From Nocardioides sp. T2.26MG-1 (GTDB taxonomy: Bacteria; Actinomycetota; Actinomycetes; Propionibacteriales; Nocardioidaceae): 64,000 bases of DNA. The notes beneath the pieces are model-generated. The model saw nothing but the letters and a program-made list of their open reading frames with translations. It was not told where the DNA came from and did no database searches. Of this stretch, positions 52,553 to 61,554 are shown piece after piece. The stretch is taken from contig NZ_CATNLZ010000023.1 in assembly GCF_950101795.1 (NCBI RefSeq), forward strand, positions 372,001 through 436,000. The letters are read 5' to 3'. Within the stretch, counting starts at the first letter, position 1, and every line of letters starts with the position of its first letter. The position numbers were made by a program, and so were the translations under genes.

Positions 52553-52557
52553 GCACC

Positions 52558-53925
52558 ATGGCATCCAGGCTCTGGACCGTGCACGGGGACGGGCACCACG
52601 TCGCCCCCACCGACGTGGTCGCCCCCGAGGAGCGGCTCTCCTGGCCCCTCACCATCGGCATCGGCATGCAGCACGTCGTCGCGATGTTCGGCGCGACCTT
52701 CCTGGTGCCCGTGCTGACCGGGTTCCCTCCCACCGCGACGATCTTCTTCTCCGGCGTCGGCACCCTGGTCTTCATCGCGATGACCATCGGCCGCGGCCAG
52801 CGGCTGGGACTGCCGAGCTACACGGGCTCGAGCTTCGCGTTCATCTCCCCGGTGATCGCCGCCACGGTCGACGGCGACATCTCCCAGGCCCTGAGCGGCA
52901 TCATCGCCGCCGGCCTGGTGCTGTTCGTCATCGGCCTGCTGGTGGACCGCTTCGGCTCCGGGTGGATCAACCAGCTGATGCCCCCGGCCGTCACCGGAGC
53001 CATCGTGGCGCTGATCGGGCTCAACCTCGCCCCGGTGGCCTGGGACAACTACGAGCAGCAGCCGTGGACCGCGACGATCACGCTCCTCGTCATCGTCCTC
53101 GCCACGGTTCTGCTCCGCGGGTTCTGGGGCCGCATCTCGATCCTGATCGGTGTCGTCGTCGGCTACCTCGTCGCCGTCCCGCAGGGACAGCTCGACCACC
53201 TGGAGGGGAACCTCGACAAGGCGGACTGGGTCGGGCTGCCGGACTTCACGGCCCCCAGCTTCAGCTGGAACGCCATCGCGCTGATCGTCCCGGTGGTGGT
53301 CGTGCTCGTCGCCGAGAACACCGGCCACATCAAGGCCGTGGCCTCGATGACCGACCGCGACCTCGACCGGTCCCTGGGCCGGGCGTACATGGGCGACGGG
53401 GCCGCGACGATGATCGCCGGCGCGGGCGGCGGCTCCGGCACCACGACGTACGCCGAGAACATCGGCGTGATGGCGGCGACCAGGGTCTACTCGACCGCCG
53501 CCTACGTCGTGGCCGGCCTGACCGCGATCGCCCTCGGCATGATCCCGAAGTTCGGTGCCCTGATCGTGAGCATCCCGATCGGCGTGCTCGGCGGCGCGAC
53601 GATCATCCTGTACGGCCTGATCGCCGTGCTCGGCGGACGCATCTGGGTCGAGGGCGGGGTCGACTTCAAGAACCCGGTCAACCTGTTCCCCGCGGCGATC
53701 GGCCTCATCCTCGGGTCGGCCAATGCGACCTGGACCTCGGCCGACGGCGACGTGTCGTTCAACGGGATCGCCATCGGCACGTTCGCGACGATCATCGGCT
53801 ACCAGCTGATGTTCCACGCGGCGCGCTACGGCATCTTCCGCAACCAGCCGCTGAGCCCGGCGTCACCGCTCAGGGACCCGGGCACGCCCCATGACCCGCA
53901 CGAGCCGCCACCGGACCGGGCGTAG
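52558..53925 (+). CDS. Nucleobase permease (NCS2, uracil/xanthine)
   Basis: A 455-residue transporter with about 14 helices. NCS2 features: [45 protein letters not shown] (conserved Glu region of helix 8) and [20 protein letters not shown] (helix 10 motif). It closely fits UraA/RutG-like uracil permeases but xanthine carriers are similar. It is 6 nt after the catalytic subunit, supplying substrate to the encoded pathway. Confidence 0.92.
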   Translation: MASRLWTVHGDGHHVAPTDVVAPEERLSWPLTIGIGMQHVVAMFGATFLVPVLTGFPPTATIFFSGVGTLVFIAMTIGRGQRLGLPSYTGSSFAFISPVIAATVDGDISQALSGIIAAGLVLFVIGLLVDRFGSGWINQLMPPAVTGAIVALIGLNLAPVAWDNYEQQPWTATITLLVIVLATVLLRGFWGRISILIGVVVGYLVAVPQGQLDHLEGNLDKADWVGLPDFTAPSFSWNAIALIVPVVVVLVAENTGHIKAVASMTDRDLDRSLGRAYMGDGAATMIAGAGGGSGTTTYAENIGVMAATRVYSTAAYVVAGLTAIALGMIPKFGALIVSIPIGVLGGATIILYGLIAVLGGRIWVEGGVDFKNPVNLFPAAIGLILGSANATWTSADGDVSFNGIAIGTFATIIGYQLMFHAARYGIFRNQPLSPASPLRDPGTPHDPHEPPPDRA

Positions 53926-53975
53926 CCCGTCCGCAGTTCAGACCAAGCACACCCACACCTGGAGGTAGCACCGCC

Positions 53976-55091
53976 ATGCCCCGTCCCATCGAGGTTCGCA
54001 AGGTCCCGATCGAGCACGTCAGCGACGCCAGCGGGCTCGCCGACCTGATCGACCAAGGGGTGTTCTCGGCCGACGACGTCATCGCCGTGGTCGGCAAGAC
54101 CGAGGGCAACGGTGGCGTCAACGACTACACCCGGATCATCTCCACCAACGCCTACCGTGCGGTGCTGGAGGAGAAGGGGACCAGGACCAAGGAGGAGGTC
54201 GCCCAGGTCCCGCTCGTCTGGTCCGGCGGCACCGACGGCGTCATCAGCCCGCACGCGACGATCTTCGCCTGCGCCCCGGAGGGCCGCTACCAGCCCACGG
54301 ACGAGCCGCGGGTCACCGTCGGCTACGCGATGAGCGACGTACTGCTGCCGGAGGACATCGGCCGCCCGGCCATGGTCGAGAAGGTCGCCGCGGGCGTCCG
54401 GGTCGCGATGGAGCGGGCCGGGATCACCGACCCGGCGGACGTCCACTACGTGCAGACCAAGACGCCGCTGCTGGTCCAGGACACCATCAACGACGCCGAA
54501 CGCCGGGGCGAGACCGTCTTCACCCACAACACGCTGGAGTCGATGGACGTGTCGAACGCGACCACCGCCCTGGGCGTCGCCGTGGCCCTGGGCGAGATCG
54601 AGATGCCGACGCCCGAGCAGATCTTCCACGACCTGTCGCTCTACTCCTCGGTCGCCTCCTGCTCCTCCGGCGTCGAGCTCGACCAAGCCCAGATCGTGGT
54701 GGTCGGGAACGCCCGTGGCGTCGGTGGCCGGTACCGGGTCGGGCACAGCGTCATGAAGGACGCGCTCGACATGGACGGGGTCTGGGAGGCGATCCGCGAC
54801 GCCGGCCTCGACGACATGCCGGCCGACTGCATCCACCCGCGGCACATCAAGGGCCGACTGGTGAACCTCTTCCTCAAGTGCGAGGCGGACCCGACCGGGA
54901 GGGTGCGCGGGCGACGCAACATCATGCTGGACGACTCCGACGTCGCCTGGCACCGGCAGATCAAGGCCTGTGTCGGTGGCGTGGTCGCCGCGGTCTCCGG
55001 CGACCCGATGAACTTCGTGTCGGTCGCGGCGGTGCACCAGGGGCCGTCCGGAGGTGGACCGGTGATCGCGATCGTGGATCTGGGGGTCTGA
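53976..55091 (+). CDS. Ring-opening amidohydrolase, probable barbiturase
   Basis: A 371-residue member of the cyanuric acid hydrolase/barbiturase fold, built from three related domains with a Ser-Lys dyad in each: [35 protein letters not shown] and [14 protein letters not shown] carry the three Ser motifs. With an adjacent uracil-type Mo-dehydrogenase, barbiturate is the most probable substrate (giving ureidomalonate); cyanuric acid is the alternative. No ureidomalonase gene is in the window. 50 nt after the permease, last of the operon. Confidence 0.85.
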   Translation: MPRPIEVRKVPIEHVSDASGLADLIDQGVFSADDVIAVVGKTEGNGGVNDYTRIISTNAYRAVLEEKGTRTKEEVAQVPLVWSGGTDGVISPHATIFACAPEGRYQPTDEPRVTVGYAMSDVLLPEDIGRPAMVEKVAAGVRVAMERAGITDPADVHYVQTKTPLLVQDTINDAERRGETVFTHNTLESMDVSNATTALGVAVALGEIEMPTPEQIFHDLSLYSSVASCSSGVELDQAQIVVVGNARGVGGRYRVGHSVMKDALDMDGVWEAIRDAGLDDMPADCIHPRHIKGRLVNLFLKCEADPTGRVRGRRNIMLDDSDVAWHRQIKACVGGVVAAVSGDPMNFVSVAAVHQGPSGGGPVIAIVDLGV

Positions 55092-55117
55092 CGGGCGGGG
55101 CCTTCACAACGCCCTTT

Positions 55118-55130
55118 ACCTGTGACAGGT
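55118..55130. promoter_or_regulatory. Palindrome before norB
   Basis: ACCTGT-G-ACAGGT, a perfect 13-bp palindrome 37 nt before the norB ATG, near the expected promoter. Regulator unknown. Confidence 0.5.
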
Positions 55131-55167
55131 TTCCGGGGCAGGCGCACCCATTCTCGGAGGTCACCTC

Positions 55168-57576
55168 ATGACGGAATCTCGGCAGATCGTCGACACCGGC
55201 TCTCCCAAGAGCCAGCTCAACCTCTCCAAGGGCTGGCTGCAGGGGGTGGTCCTCGTGATGGTCTTCGGATTCTTCGTGATGGGCATGCTCGCGGTCCGCA
55301 CCTACACCGACTCGATGCCGCTGCCGGAGCAGGTCACCGACCAGGACGGCCAGGTCGTCTTCGACCAGGGCGACATCACCGCCGGCCAGGAGATCTTCCT
55401 GCGCCGCGGCCTACAGCAGTACGGCTCGGTGATGGGTCACGGTGCCTACCTCGGCCCCGACTACACCGCCGAGTACCTCCGTCTCGCCTCGGAGCACGTC
55501 TACGAGGACCTGACCGAGCAGGGCGTGCAGGACCCCACCGCCGCGACCAGCGAGATGCTCCGGGAGAACCGCTACGACGAGGACTCGGGCACCCTGGTCT
55601 ACACCCCCGAGCAGGTCTCCGCCTTCGAGGCGGCCACGGCGTACTACGCCGACTTCTTCGGCGACGACAGCACCGAGCACGGCCTGATCCCCAAGGTCAT
55701 CACCGACCCCCAGGAGATCCACGAGCTCACCGCGTTCTTCTCCTGGACCGCGTGGGCGGCGGCCGCCGAGCGCCCGGGTCACAGCTACTCCTACACGAAC
55801 AACTGGCCGGCCGAGAAGCGCGTCGACAACGGGCCGACCGCCGACATCATCGTGTGGTCCGGCCTCTCCCTGATCGCCCTGCTGGTCGGGCTCGGTCTGC
55901 TCTTCGCCGTCTATGGCCGCTGGAGCAGGCGGATCGGCTGGCATGCCACGGAGCAGCCCTCGCTGGCCTTCCGCCAGCCGGGGGAGGTGGAGATCACCAA
56001 GTCCCAGCGGGTGACCGCCTGGTTCTTCTTCACCGTCGCCGCGCTGTTCCTGGTGCAGGCGGTCCTCGGTGCGGCGGTCGAGCACTACCGCGCCGACCTG
56101 ACCAGCTTCTTCGGGCTCGACCTGGCGAGGCTGCTGCCGTTCAACCTCGCGCGCACCTGGCACCTCCAGCTGTCCCTGCTGTGGACCGCCGCCTCGTTCC
56201 TGGCCGCCGGCATCTTCCTCGCCCCGATCATCTCGGGGCGTGAGCCCCGGCGGCAGCACTGGCTGACCTGGGGCCTCCTGGGCGCGCTCGTGGTGGTCGT
56301 GGTCGGCTCCCTGACCGGGGAGGCGATCAGCATCTTCGGCGCCGACTGGGCCAAGGGGTCGATCTTCTTCGACCAGCAGTGGGAGTACCTCGACCTGCCG
56401 CGCTTCTGGCAGCTGCTGCTCGTGGTCGGGCTGTTCCTCTGGATCGCGATCGTCTACCGGGCGATCCGCTCGCGGCTGAAGACCGAGAGCAAGCTCAACA
56501 TGCCGTGGCTGTTCTTCTACGCCGGCCTCGCGATCCCGGCCTTCTACGCCGTCGGCATGCTGGCCCGCACCGACTCGCACCTGACCGTCGCGGAGTTCTG
56601 GCGCTTCTGGGTGGTCCACCTGTGGGTCGAGGACTTCCTCGAGCTGTTCACCACGGTGATGGTCGCCTACATCTTCGTGATGCTGGGGGTGGTGCGTCGC
56701 GAGATCGCGATCCAGATCATCTTCCTCGACGTGATCCTCTACTCCGCCGGCGGCGTCATCGGCACCATGCACCACCTCTACTTCTCGGGCACGCCGGTGG
56801 AGCACATGGCGCTGGGTGCGTTCTTCTCGGCCCTGGAGGTCATCCCGCTGACGTTCCTGACCGTCGAGGCATGGACGTTCCTGCAGCTCGGCTCGCGCCA
56901 GCAGACCCGCAGCAGCGCGCCGTTCCCGCACCGGTGGGCCGTGATGTTCCTGGTCGCGGTGGGCTTCTGGAACTTCGTCGGCGCGGGCGTCTTCGGCTTC
57001 CTGATCAACCTGCCGATCGTGTCCTACTACCAGATCGGCACCGCGCTCACGGCCAACCACGCGCACGGCGCGATGATGGGCGTCTACGGGATGATGGGCG
57101 TGGGTCTGTCGCTCTTCGCGCTGCGCTACATCATCCCGGCCAACCGGTGGCCGGACCGGCTGGCCAAGCTCTCGTTCTGGTCGCTCAACATCGGCCTCGC
57201 GTGGATGGTGTTCGTCACCCTGCTGCCGCTCGGCGTGCTCCAGCTGTGGCACTCCGTCAACGACGGCTACTTCGAGGCCCGCGAGCTCGGCTACATCACC
57301 CGTCCTGGCAACGCCTTCCTCGAGTGGATGCGGATGCCGGGCGACGTGATCTTCCTCGTGCCGGGCATCCTGCCGTTCCTGTGGATCGCGTTCCTCGGTG
57401 TCCGCTACGGCATCAAGGCGACCGCCGTCGTGATGGAGCCGGAGACGCTCTTCGTCGAGGAGCACCCGGAGGCGCGCGAGGACCGGACCGGCGAACTGGT
57501 CCCGCCGTCGCGCTACGCCTCGGACCGCCGTACCGACGTCGTCGTCGACGACCCTGACGGCGAGGGCCGGACGTGA
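55168..57576 (+). CDS. norB: Quinol-dependent nitric oxide reductase
   Basis: An 802-residue single-subunit qNOR. Residues 20-250 are the fused, periplasmic NorC-like extension (TAGQEIFLRRGLQQYGSVMG, then GHGAYLGPDYTAEYL) without the haem-c CxxCH, as expected for quinol enzymes. The 12-helix core carries the haem/FeB histidines in ARTWHLQLSLLWTAA, HLWVEDFLELF, GTMHHLYFSG and ANHAHGAMMGVYG, and the FeB Glu region. RBS GGAGGT at 7 nt. It reduces NO to N2O using menaquinol, for detoxification or partial denitrification. Confidence 0.95.
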   Translation: MTESRQIVDTGSPKSQLNLSKGWLQGVVLVMVFGFFVMGMLAVRTYTDSMPLPEQVTDQDGQVVFDQGDITAGQEIFLRRGLQQYGSVMGHGAYLGPDYTAEYLRLASEHVYEDLTEQGVQDPTAATSEMLRENRYDEDSGTLVYTPEQVSAFEAATAYYADFFGDDSTEHGLIPKVITDPQEIHELTAFFSWTAWAAAAERPGHSYSYTNNWPAEKRVDNGPTADIIVWSGLSLIALLVGLGLLFAVYGRWSRRIGWHATEQPSLAFRQPGEVEITKSQRVTAWFFFTVAALFLVQAVLGAAVEHYRADLTSFFGLDLARLLPFNLARTWHLQLSLLWTAASFLAAGIFLAPIISGREPRRQHWLTWGLLGALVVVVVGSLTGEAISIFGADWAKGSIFFDQQWEYLDLPRFWQLLLVVGLFLWIAIVYRAIRSRLKTESKLNMPWLFFYAGLAIPAFYAVGMLARTDSHLTVAEFWRFWVVHLWVEDFLELFTTVMVAYIFVMLGVVRREIAIQIIFLDVILYSAGGVIGTMHHLYFSGTPVEHMALGAFFSALEVIPLTFLTVEAWTFLQLGSRQQTRSSAPFPHRWAVMFLVAVGFWNFVGAGVFGFLINLPIVSYYQIGTALTANHAHGAMMGVYGMMGVGLSLFALRYIIPANRWPDRLAKLSFWSLNIGLAWMVFVTLLPLGVLQLWHSVNDGYFEARELGYITRPGNAFLEWMRMPGDVIFLVPGILPFLWIAFLGVRYGIKATAVVMEPETLFVEEHPEAREDRTGELVPPSRYASDRRTDVVVDDPDGEGRT

Positions 57577-58229
57577 CCGCCCTGGCAGACGTCGGCTTCG
57601 AGACCTGGTTCGCCGCCGGCTACAGCCTGGCCCTGGTCGCGATGGCCTACCTCATCGACCGCCTCGCGCGCCGTGCCGGGGCAGCGGCGGAGGGCGGCGT
57701 CACGTTCGGGTTCACCTACCACGAGGACCACGACGCCTGGCAGTGTCCCGAGGACCAGTGGCTGTGGCCGCAGTCGTTCGACCCCGACCACCGCGTGATG
57801 CGCTATCGCGGCAGCCCGTCGGTCTGCAACGCGTGCCCCGTCAAGAAGACCTGTACGCCGTCCCACTCGGGCCGCGAGATCCAGCGGGCGATCGACGTGT
57901 GGCCGGCGTCGGAGGCCGCGAGGTTCCACCGCGGCATCGCCTGCGCCGTCGTGCTGATGGGGCTGGTCTGGCCGGTCGGCGCGCTGCTGGCGGGCCCCGA
58001 CCGGGTCGCCGCGACCGTGCTCACCTCGGCCATCCTCGCTGCGCTGCTGCTCAGCTGGCCGCTCTGGTCGCACCTGCGTCGCTCGACGGTCGTCCTGCCC
58101 GAGGGGATGGTGCACCGCTCCCTGGACGAGACCATGGCCGAGCGGGCCCTGACCGCGACCGCCGTCCGGCAGCGGCACTCCCGGTTCGCCTCGGCGCGAC
58201 GACACCAGGACGGTGACACCGCATGGTGA
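57573..58229 (+). CDS. Membrane protein with four-Cys zinc-ribbon-like domain
   Basis: A 218-residue protein. One helix at 10-28, a cytosolic or periplasmic domain with Cys58, Cys85, Cys88 and Cys94 (WQCPEDQWLWPQ; SVCNACPVKKTCTPSHSG) followed by REIQRAIDVWP, then a helix pair at 120-165 and a basic tail. The CxxCPxxxxCT...GR.I.R stretch resembles the zinc segment of IS1182-type transposases, but no DDE domain exists. The ATG overlaps the norB stop, so it belongs with NO reductase. Function unknown. Confidence 0.65.
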   Translation: MTALADVGFETWFAAGYSLALVAMAYLIDRLARRAGAAAEGGVTFGFTYHEDHDAWQCPEDQWLWPQSFDPDHRVMRYRGSPSVCNACPVKKTCTPSHSGREIQRAIDVWPASEAARFHRGIACAVVLMGLVWPVGALLAGPDRVAATVLTSAILAALLLSWPLWSHLRRSTVVLPEGMVHRSLDETMAERALTATAVRQRHSRFASARRHQDGDTAW

Positions 58230-59050
58230 CCTATCTCGTGGTCGTGGCCGTCGTCGTCCTGGTCGTGCTGGCCGGTGCGTCGGTGCGGGTGCTCAAGGAG
58301 TACGAGCGGGGCGTGGAGTTCCGGCTGGGCCGGCTGCGCGAGCTGCTCGGCCCGGGCGTGGTGCTGGTCGTGCCCGGCCTGGACAAGCTGGTCCGGGTCG
58401 ACATGCGGGTCGTCACGCTGACGATCCCGCCGCAGGAGGTCATCACCCGCGACAACGTGCCGGCCCGGGTGAACGCGGTCGTGATGTTCCGGGTCACCGA
58501 CGCGGTGAAGTCGGTGATGACGGTCGAGAACCACGCCGTCGCGACCTCCCAGATCGCCCAGACGACACTGCGCTCCGTGGTCGGTCGGGCGGACCTGGAC
58601 ACGCTGCTCGCGCACCGCGACGACCTCAACGAGGACCTCGCCGCCTCGATCGCGGCGCAGACCGAGCCCTGGGGCGTCGAGGTCGCCGTCGTGGAGATCA
58701 AGGACGTCGAGATCCCCGAGGCGATGCAGCGGGCCATGGCCCGCGAGGCCGAGGCGGAGCGGGAGCGCCGCGCCAAGGTGATCAGCGCGCGCGGTGAGCT
58801 CCAGGCGTCCGCCGAGCTGCGTGACGCGGCGAAGACCCTCAGTGAGGCGCCGGCGAGCCTGCAGCTCCGCTATCTCCAGACGCTCCTCGAGCTCGGCGCC
58901 GACCAGAACTCCACGGTCGTGTTCCCCCTGCCCATCGACATCATCGGGCCGTTCCTCGACGCGGTTCGCTCCAACCCCGCGAACGCCATCAACGGTCTGG
59001 TGAACGGCAACGCTCCCGTGGAAAGGAACCCCGATGACCACCGATCCTGA
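58223..59050 (+). CDS. SPFH/stomatin-family (slipin) membrane protein
   Basis: A 275-residue protein. N-terminal membrane segment VVVAVVVLVVLAGASVRVL, then an SPFH domain: LKEYERGVEFRLGRLRELLG, PGVVLVVPGLDKLVRVDMRV, RVNAVVMFRVTDAVKSVMTV, and an Ala/Glu-rich coiled coil near 175-225. Scaffolds of this type gather in membrane microdomains and often pair with proteases; none is present here. Overlaps the zinc-ribbon gene by 7 nt. Confidence 0.88.
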   Translation: MVTYLVVVAVVVLVVLAGASVRVLKEYERGVEFRLGRLRELLGPGVVLVVPGLDKLVRVDMRVVTLTIPPQEVITRDNVPARVNAVVMFRVTDAVKSVMTVENHAVATSQIAQTTLRSVVGRADLDTLLAHRDDLNEDLAASIAAQTEPWGVEVAVVEIKDVEIPEAMQRAMAREAEAERERRAKVISARGELQASAELRDAAKTLSEAPASLQLRYLQTLLELGADQNSTVVFPLPIDIIGPFLDAVRSNPANAINGLVNGNAPVERNPDDHRS

Positions 59051-59345
59051 GCTGCACGACAGCGAGCGTGACCTCGGTGCCGGACGCCCGGTCGTGCTGG
59101 AGCCGATGCCCTCCGGCTGGTGGTTGGTGATCGGCGGAACGGTGCTGGCGGCGCTCGCCCCGCTCTTCGGCTTCCTCATCGGGTCGATGATCGGCGAGGG
59201 CGACGGCGACGGGATGGACCCGATCCAGCTCTGGCTCCTGCTCGGCTTCCTGCTGGGCGGCGTGGGCGTGGCCATGGCCCTCATGGGCGTCTACACGATC
59301 ATCGACCGGCGCCGCGCCGAGGAGACGCCGGTCGACCCTGTCTGA
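59034..59345 (+). CDS. Small two-helix membrane protein
   Basis: A 103-residue protein with two hydrophobic helices (WWLVIGGTVLAALAPLFGFL and LWLLLGFLLGGVGVAMALMG) separated by an acidic loop, with a disordered N-terminus. Overlap of 17 nt with the SPFH gene shows it is the last gene of the norB operon. No family recognised. Confidence 0.75.
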   Translation: MTTDPELHDSERDLGAGRPVVLEPMPSGWWLVIGGTVLAALAPLFGFLIGSMIGEGDGDGMDPIQLWLLLGFLLGGVGVAMALMGVYTIIDRRRAEETPVDPV

Positions 59346-59435
59346 CCGATCCGGGACGCCGCGCGGCCGGTCCCGCCCGACCGGGACGGACTAGAGTCGT
59401 CCAGCGGGGGCCTACGGACGAACGGTGCGGCAGGC

Positions 59436-60695
59436 ATGGCACAGACCGGTACGACCATCGACGACCGCACCACCGCCGCCCGGCACGCCGGGGTGAGCAG
59501 CCTCGTGGCGTTCGTCGTCACGCTGTTGGCGCTGGCCGACGGCACGACCGCGTGGCCCGCGGTCGTGGGCGTCGCCGCCGCCCATCTCGTGCTGGGCGCG
59601 ATGGTCTGGAGACTGCCCTCGGACAGCTGGACCGGCGTCCGCGGAGAGCGCCAGGCGGTGGTGGTCGGGGTGGCGATGCTGGTCCTGCTCGCGGCCACGA
59701 GCTGGGTGTTCGAGGGCTACGCCTCGGGCGTCGGACCGCTCTACGTCCTGGTGTTCGTCTGGTTCGGCCTGCACTGCCGGCCGTGGTCCCTGGTCGCCGC
59801 GGTCCCCGTCGCCGCGATCGGGTACGCCGGCTCCCTGCTGCTCACCGACGCGCCGACCCGGCGGGTCCTCTCGGTGCTGATCCTGGTGCCGATCGCGACC
59901 GTGGTGAGCCTGCTGATCTCCCAGCACGTCCGCCTCCAGCGTGCGCTCCGCCGCGACCTCGAGCTCCGCGAGCGGTGGCGCGGCGCGCTGATGGCCACCC
60001 TCGCGCACGACGTGCGCAGCCCGCTCGCGTCGGTCACCGGAACGATCGAGGTCCTCCAGGACGACGAGACGCTCGACCCGGCGTACCGCCCGCTGCTTGC
60101 CTCGGCGATGCGGCAGAGCCAGCGCGTGCTGCGGCTCGCGACCGGCATCCTCGAGGTCGAACGTGTCGAGCACGGCCGCCTGGTCCTGGACCGGAGCCGG
60201 GTGTCGGTCGCGGCCCTCGGTCACCAGGTCGCGGAGCTGACCCAGCGCGACGACGTGGTGGTCGACGTCGATCCGGGAGTCGAGGTCGTGGTGGACCCCG
60301 AGCGGATCGAGCAGGTCCTCTACAACCTGGTCAGCAACGCCCTGCGCCACGGCAGGCCGCCGGTGGTGGTCAGCGCGCGCCAGCTTGCCGACCGGGTCGA
60401 GGTCGCGGTCGAGGACCACGGCAGCGGGGTGCCGGAGACCGAGGTGCCCTTTCTGTTCGACCGGTTCTCCTCCGCCGACCACTCGCCGCACTCCGTGGGG
60501 CTGGGCCTGTGGATCGTGCGCACGCTGGTCGGAGCGCACGACGGGGAGGTGCGCTACGAGGCTCCCCGCGGCGGGGCCCGGTTCGTCGTGTCGCTGCCCG
60601 GCGCGCCCGCCGTACGGGACGCCGGAACCGGGGCCGCCGACCCGCCCGAGGGCGACCCGAAGCCGCCGTGTTCCCCGCCTGTCACGCGTGCGTAG
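59436..60695 (+). CDS. Membrane sensor histidine kinase, orphan
   Basis: A 419-residue kinase. Residues 20-165 contain about six helices forming a membrane sensor, followed by HisKA (MATLAHDVRSPLASVTGTIE) and HATPase (DRFSSADHSPHSVGLGLWIV, with G box VGLGLW). The phospho-acceptor His is in AHDVRSPL. No response regulator lies in the window next to it. A Pro-rich tail of 35 residues follows. It has its own promoter 90 nt after the norB operon. Confidence 0.85.
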   Translation: MAQTGTTIDDRTTAARHAGVSSLVAFVVTLLALADGTTAWPAVVGVAAAHLVLGAMVWRLPSDSWTGVRGERQAVVVGVAMLVLLAATSWVFEGYASGVGPLYVLVFVWFGLHCRPWSLVAAVPVAAIGYAGSLLLTDAPTRRVLSVLILVPIATVVSLLISQHVRLQRALRRDLELRERWRGALMATLAHDVRSPLASVTGTIEVLQDDETLDPAYRPLLASAMRQSQRVLRLATGILEVERVEHGRLVLDRSRVSVAALGHQVAELTQRDDVVVDVDPGVEVVVDPERIEQVLYNLVSNALRHGRPPVVVSARQLADRVEVAVEDHGSGVPETEVPFLFDRFSSADHSPHSVGLGLWIVRTLVGAHDGEVRYEAPRGGARFVVSLPGAPAVRDAGTGAADPPEGDPKPPCSPPVTRA

Positions 60696-60941
60696 CAGAA
60701 CCTTCATCGCATCGGATGAGATTTCCGGCTCCAGGGAGTTGGCGTGGCGCCGAGAATTGGTAGCCTGTGCAGTGCAACAGGTGCAAGTTCCAGCAGGTCT
60801 GACGCCCGCGGAGTTTGTGATCCAACGGCGTTTCTTCTTCCGTGGGCCTGCCACTCACGTAAGTCGGAGCGACGGTGTCACCGCATCTGGTGTGGACCGT
60901 CGAGGTGGCGGTTCTCGCCCCGACTAAGGAGTATCGAGCAC
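60696..60941 (+). promoter_or_regulatory. cspA promoter and long 5' untranslated region
   Basis: TTGGCG (60739-60744), 16-nt spacer and TAGCCT (60761-60766) form a promoter. The transcript leader would be about 170 nt, long for this genome and typical of cold-shock mRNAs with structure-based control. AAGGAG precedes the ATG. No ORF with support in it. Confidence 0.5.
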
Positions 60942-61145
60942 ATGGCTCAGGGCACTGTTAAGTGGTTCAACGCGGAGAAGGGCTTCGGCTTCATCGCGCA
61001 GGAGGACGGCGGCGACGACGTCTTCGTGCACTACTCGGCGATCCAGTCTCAGGGTTACAAGTCCCTGGACGAGAACCAGAAGGTCGAGTTCGACGTCACG
61101 CAGGGCCCGAAGGGCCCGCAGGCGGAGAACGTTCGCCCGATCTGA
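60942..61145 (+). CDS. cspA: Cold shock protein
   Basis: A 67-residue CSD protein binding single-stranded RNA/DNA. RNP1 (KGFGFIAQ) and RNP2 (VFVHYSAI) are present, with the start [11 protein letters not shown]. It has AAGGAG 11 nt upstream and is followed by a strong terminator, so it is monocistronic. Confidence 0.97.
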   Translation: MAQGTVKWFNAEKGFGFIAQEDGGDDVFVHYSAIQSQGYKSLDENQKVEFDVTQGPKGPQAENVRPI

Positions 61146-61184
61146 AACACCGGGAGATCTCGGGCTTCGGCCTGAGCAGTCTTC

Positions 61185-61218
61185 GAAGAGGCCCCACCCG
61201 TCCGGGTGGGGCCTCTTC
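61185..61218 (+). terminator. cspA terminator
   Basis: Perfect 15-bp stem (GAAGAGGCCCCACCC and complement) with a GTCC loop, followed by ATCTGTTT. Confidence 0.9.
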
Positions 61219-61324
61219 ATCTGTTTGGGGCATGTCACATGACCCGGACGGGCCAGATTTCACCGGCCGTGTTTGGATCAGTCACTCCTCGGGCACGCTT
61301 GCCTTGATGGAGGGGGTCCCCGGC

Positions 61325-61510
61325 ATGCGTATGAGGAGTGATGAGGTGCACGACCAGTTCGACGTGACCCTCGAGGACTCCGACCTCCTCGGCGAGGTCG
61401 AGCTCACCACCAACCTGATCATCGCGGCGAGCGAGTCCGATGATCACCTGTCGCCCGCCGAGATCGACCAGATCCTCGGCGTCGTGCCGGAGCCGCGTCA
61501 GGAGTCCTGA
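61325..61510 (+). CDS. Small acidic hypothetical protein
   Basis: A 61-residue protein rich in Asp/Glu (DQFDVTLEDSDLLGEVELTT, DDHLSPAEIDQILGVVP) with no Cys or membrane segment. ATG 61325 has GGAGGGGG about 9 nt upstream; ATG 61331 is also possible. The sequence looks like a small regulatory or partner protein, but I do not recognise a family. Confidence 0.65.
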   Translation: MRMRSDEVHDQFDVTLEDSDLLGEVELTTNLIIAASESDDHLSPAEIDQILGVVPEPRQES

Positions 61511-61528
61511 CCGAACGGCCACCCTCCC

Positions 61529-61545
61529 ATACCCCCGAGGGGTAT
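61529..61545. promoter_or_regulatory. CsoR operator overlapping the csoR promoter
   Basis: ATACCCC-CGA-GGGGTAT, the canonical CsoR-type G/C-rich palindrome. The TATGGT -10 box (61543-61548) overlaps its right arm and ends 6 nt before the csoR ATG. Confidence 0.85.
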
Positions 61546-61554
61546 GGTTGAGCC

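Noticed and set aside
50057..52564. 835-codon - strand frame
   Set aside because: Shadow of the Mo catalytic subunit, which has all family motifs.
57573..58229. Insertion-sequence transposase
   Set aside because: Only the Cys motif is similar; no DDE core, no inverted repeats, and it overlaps norB in an operon.
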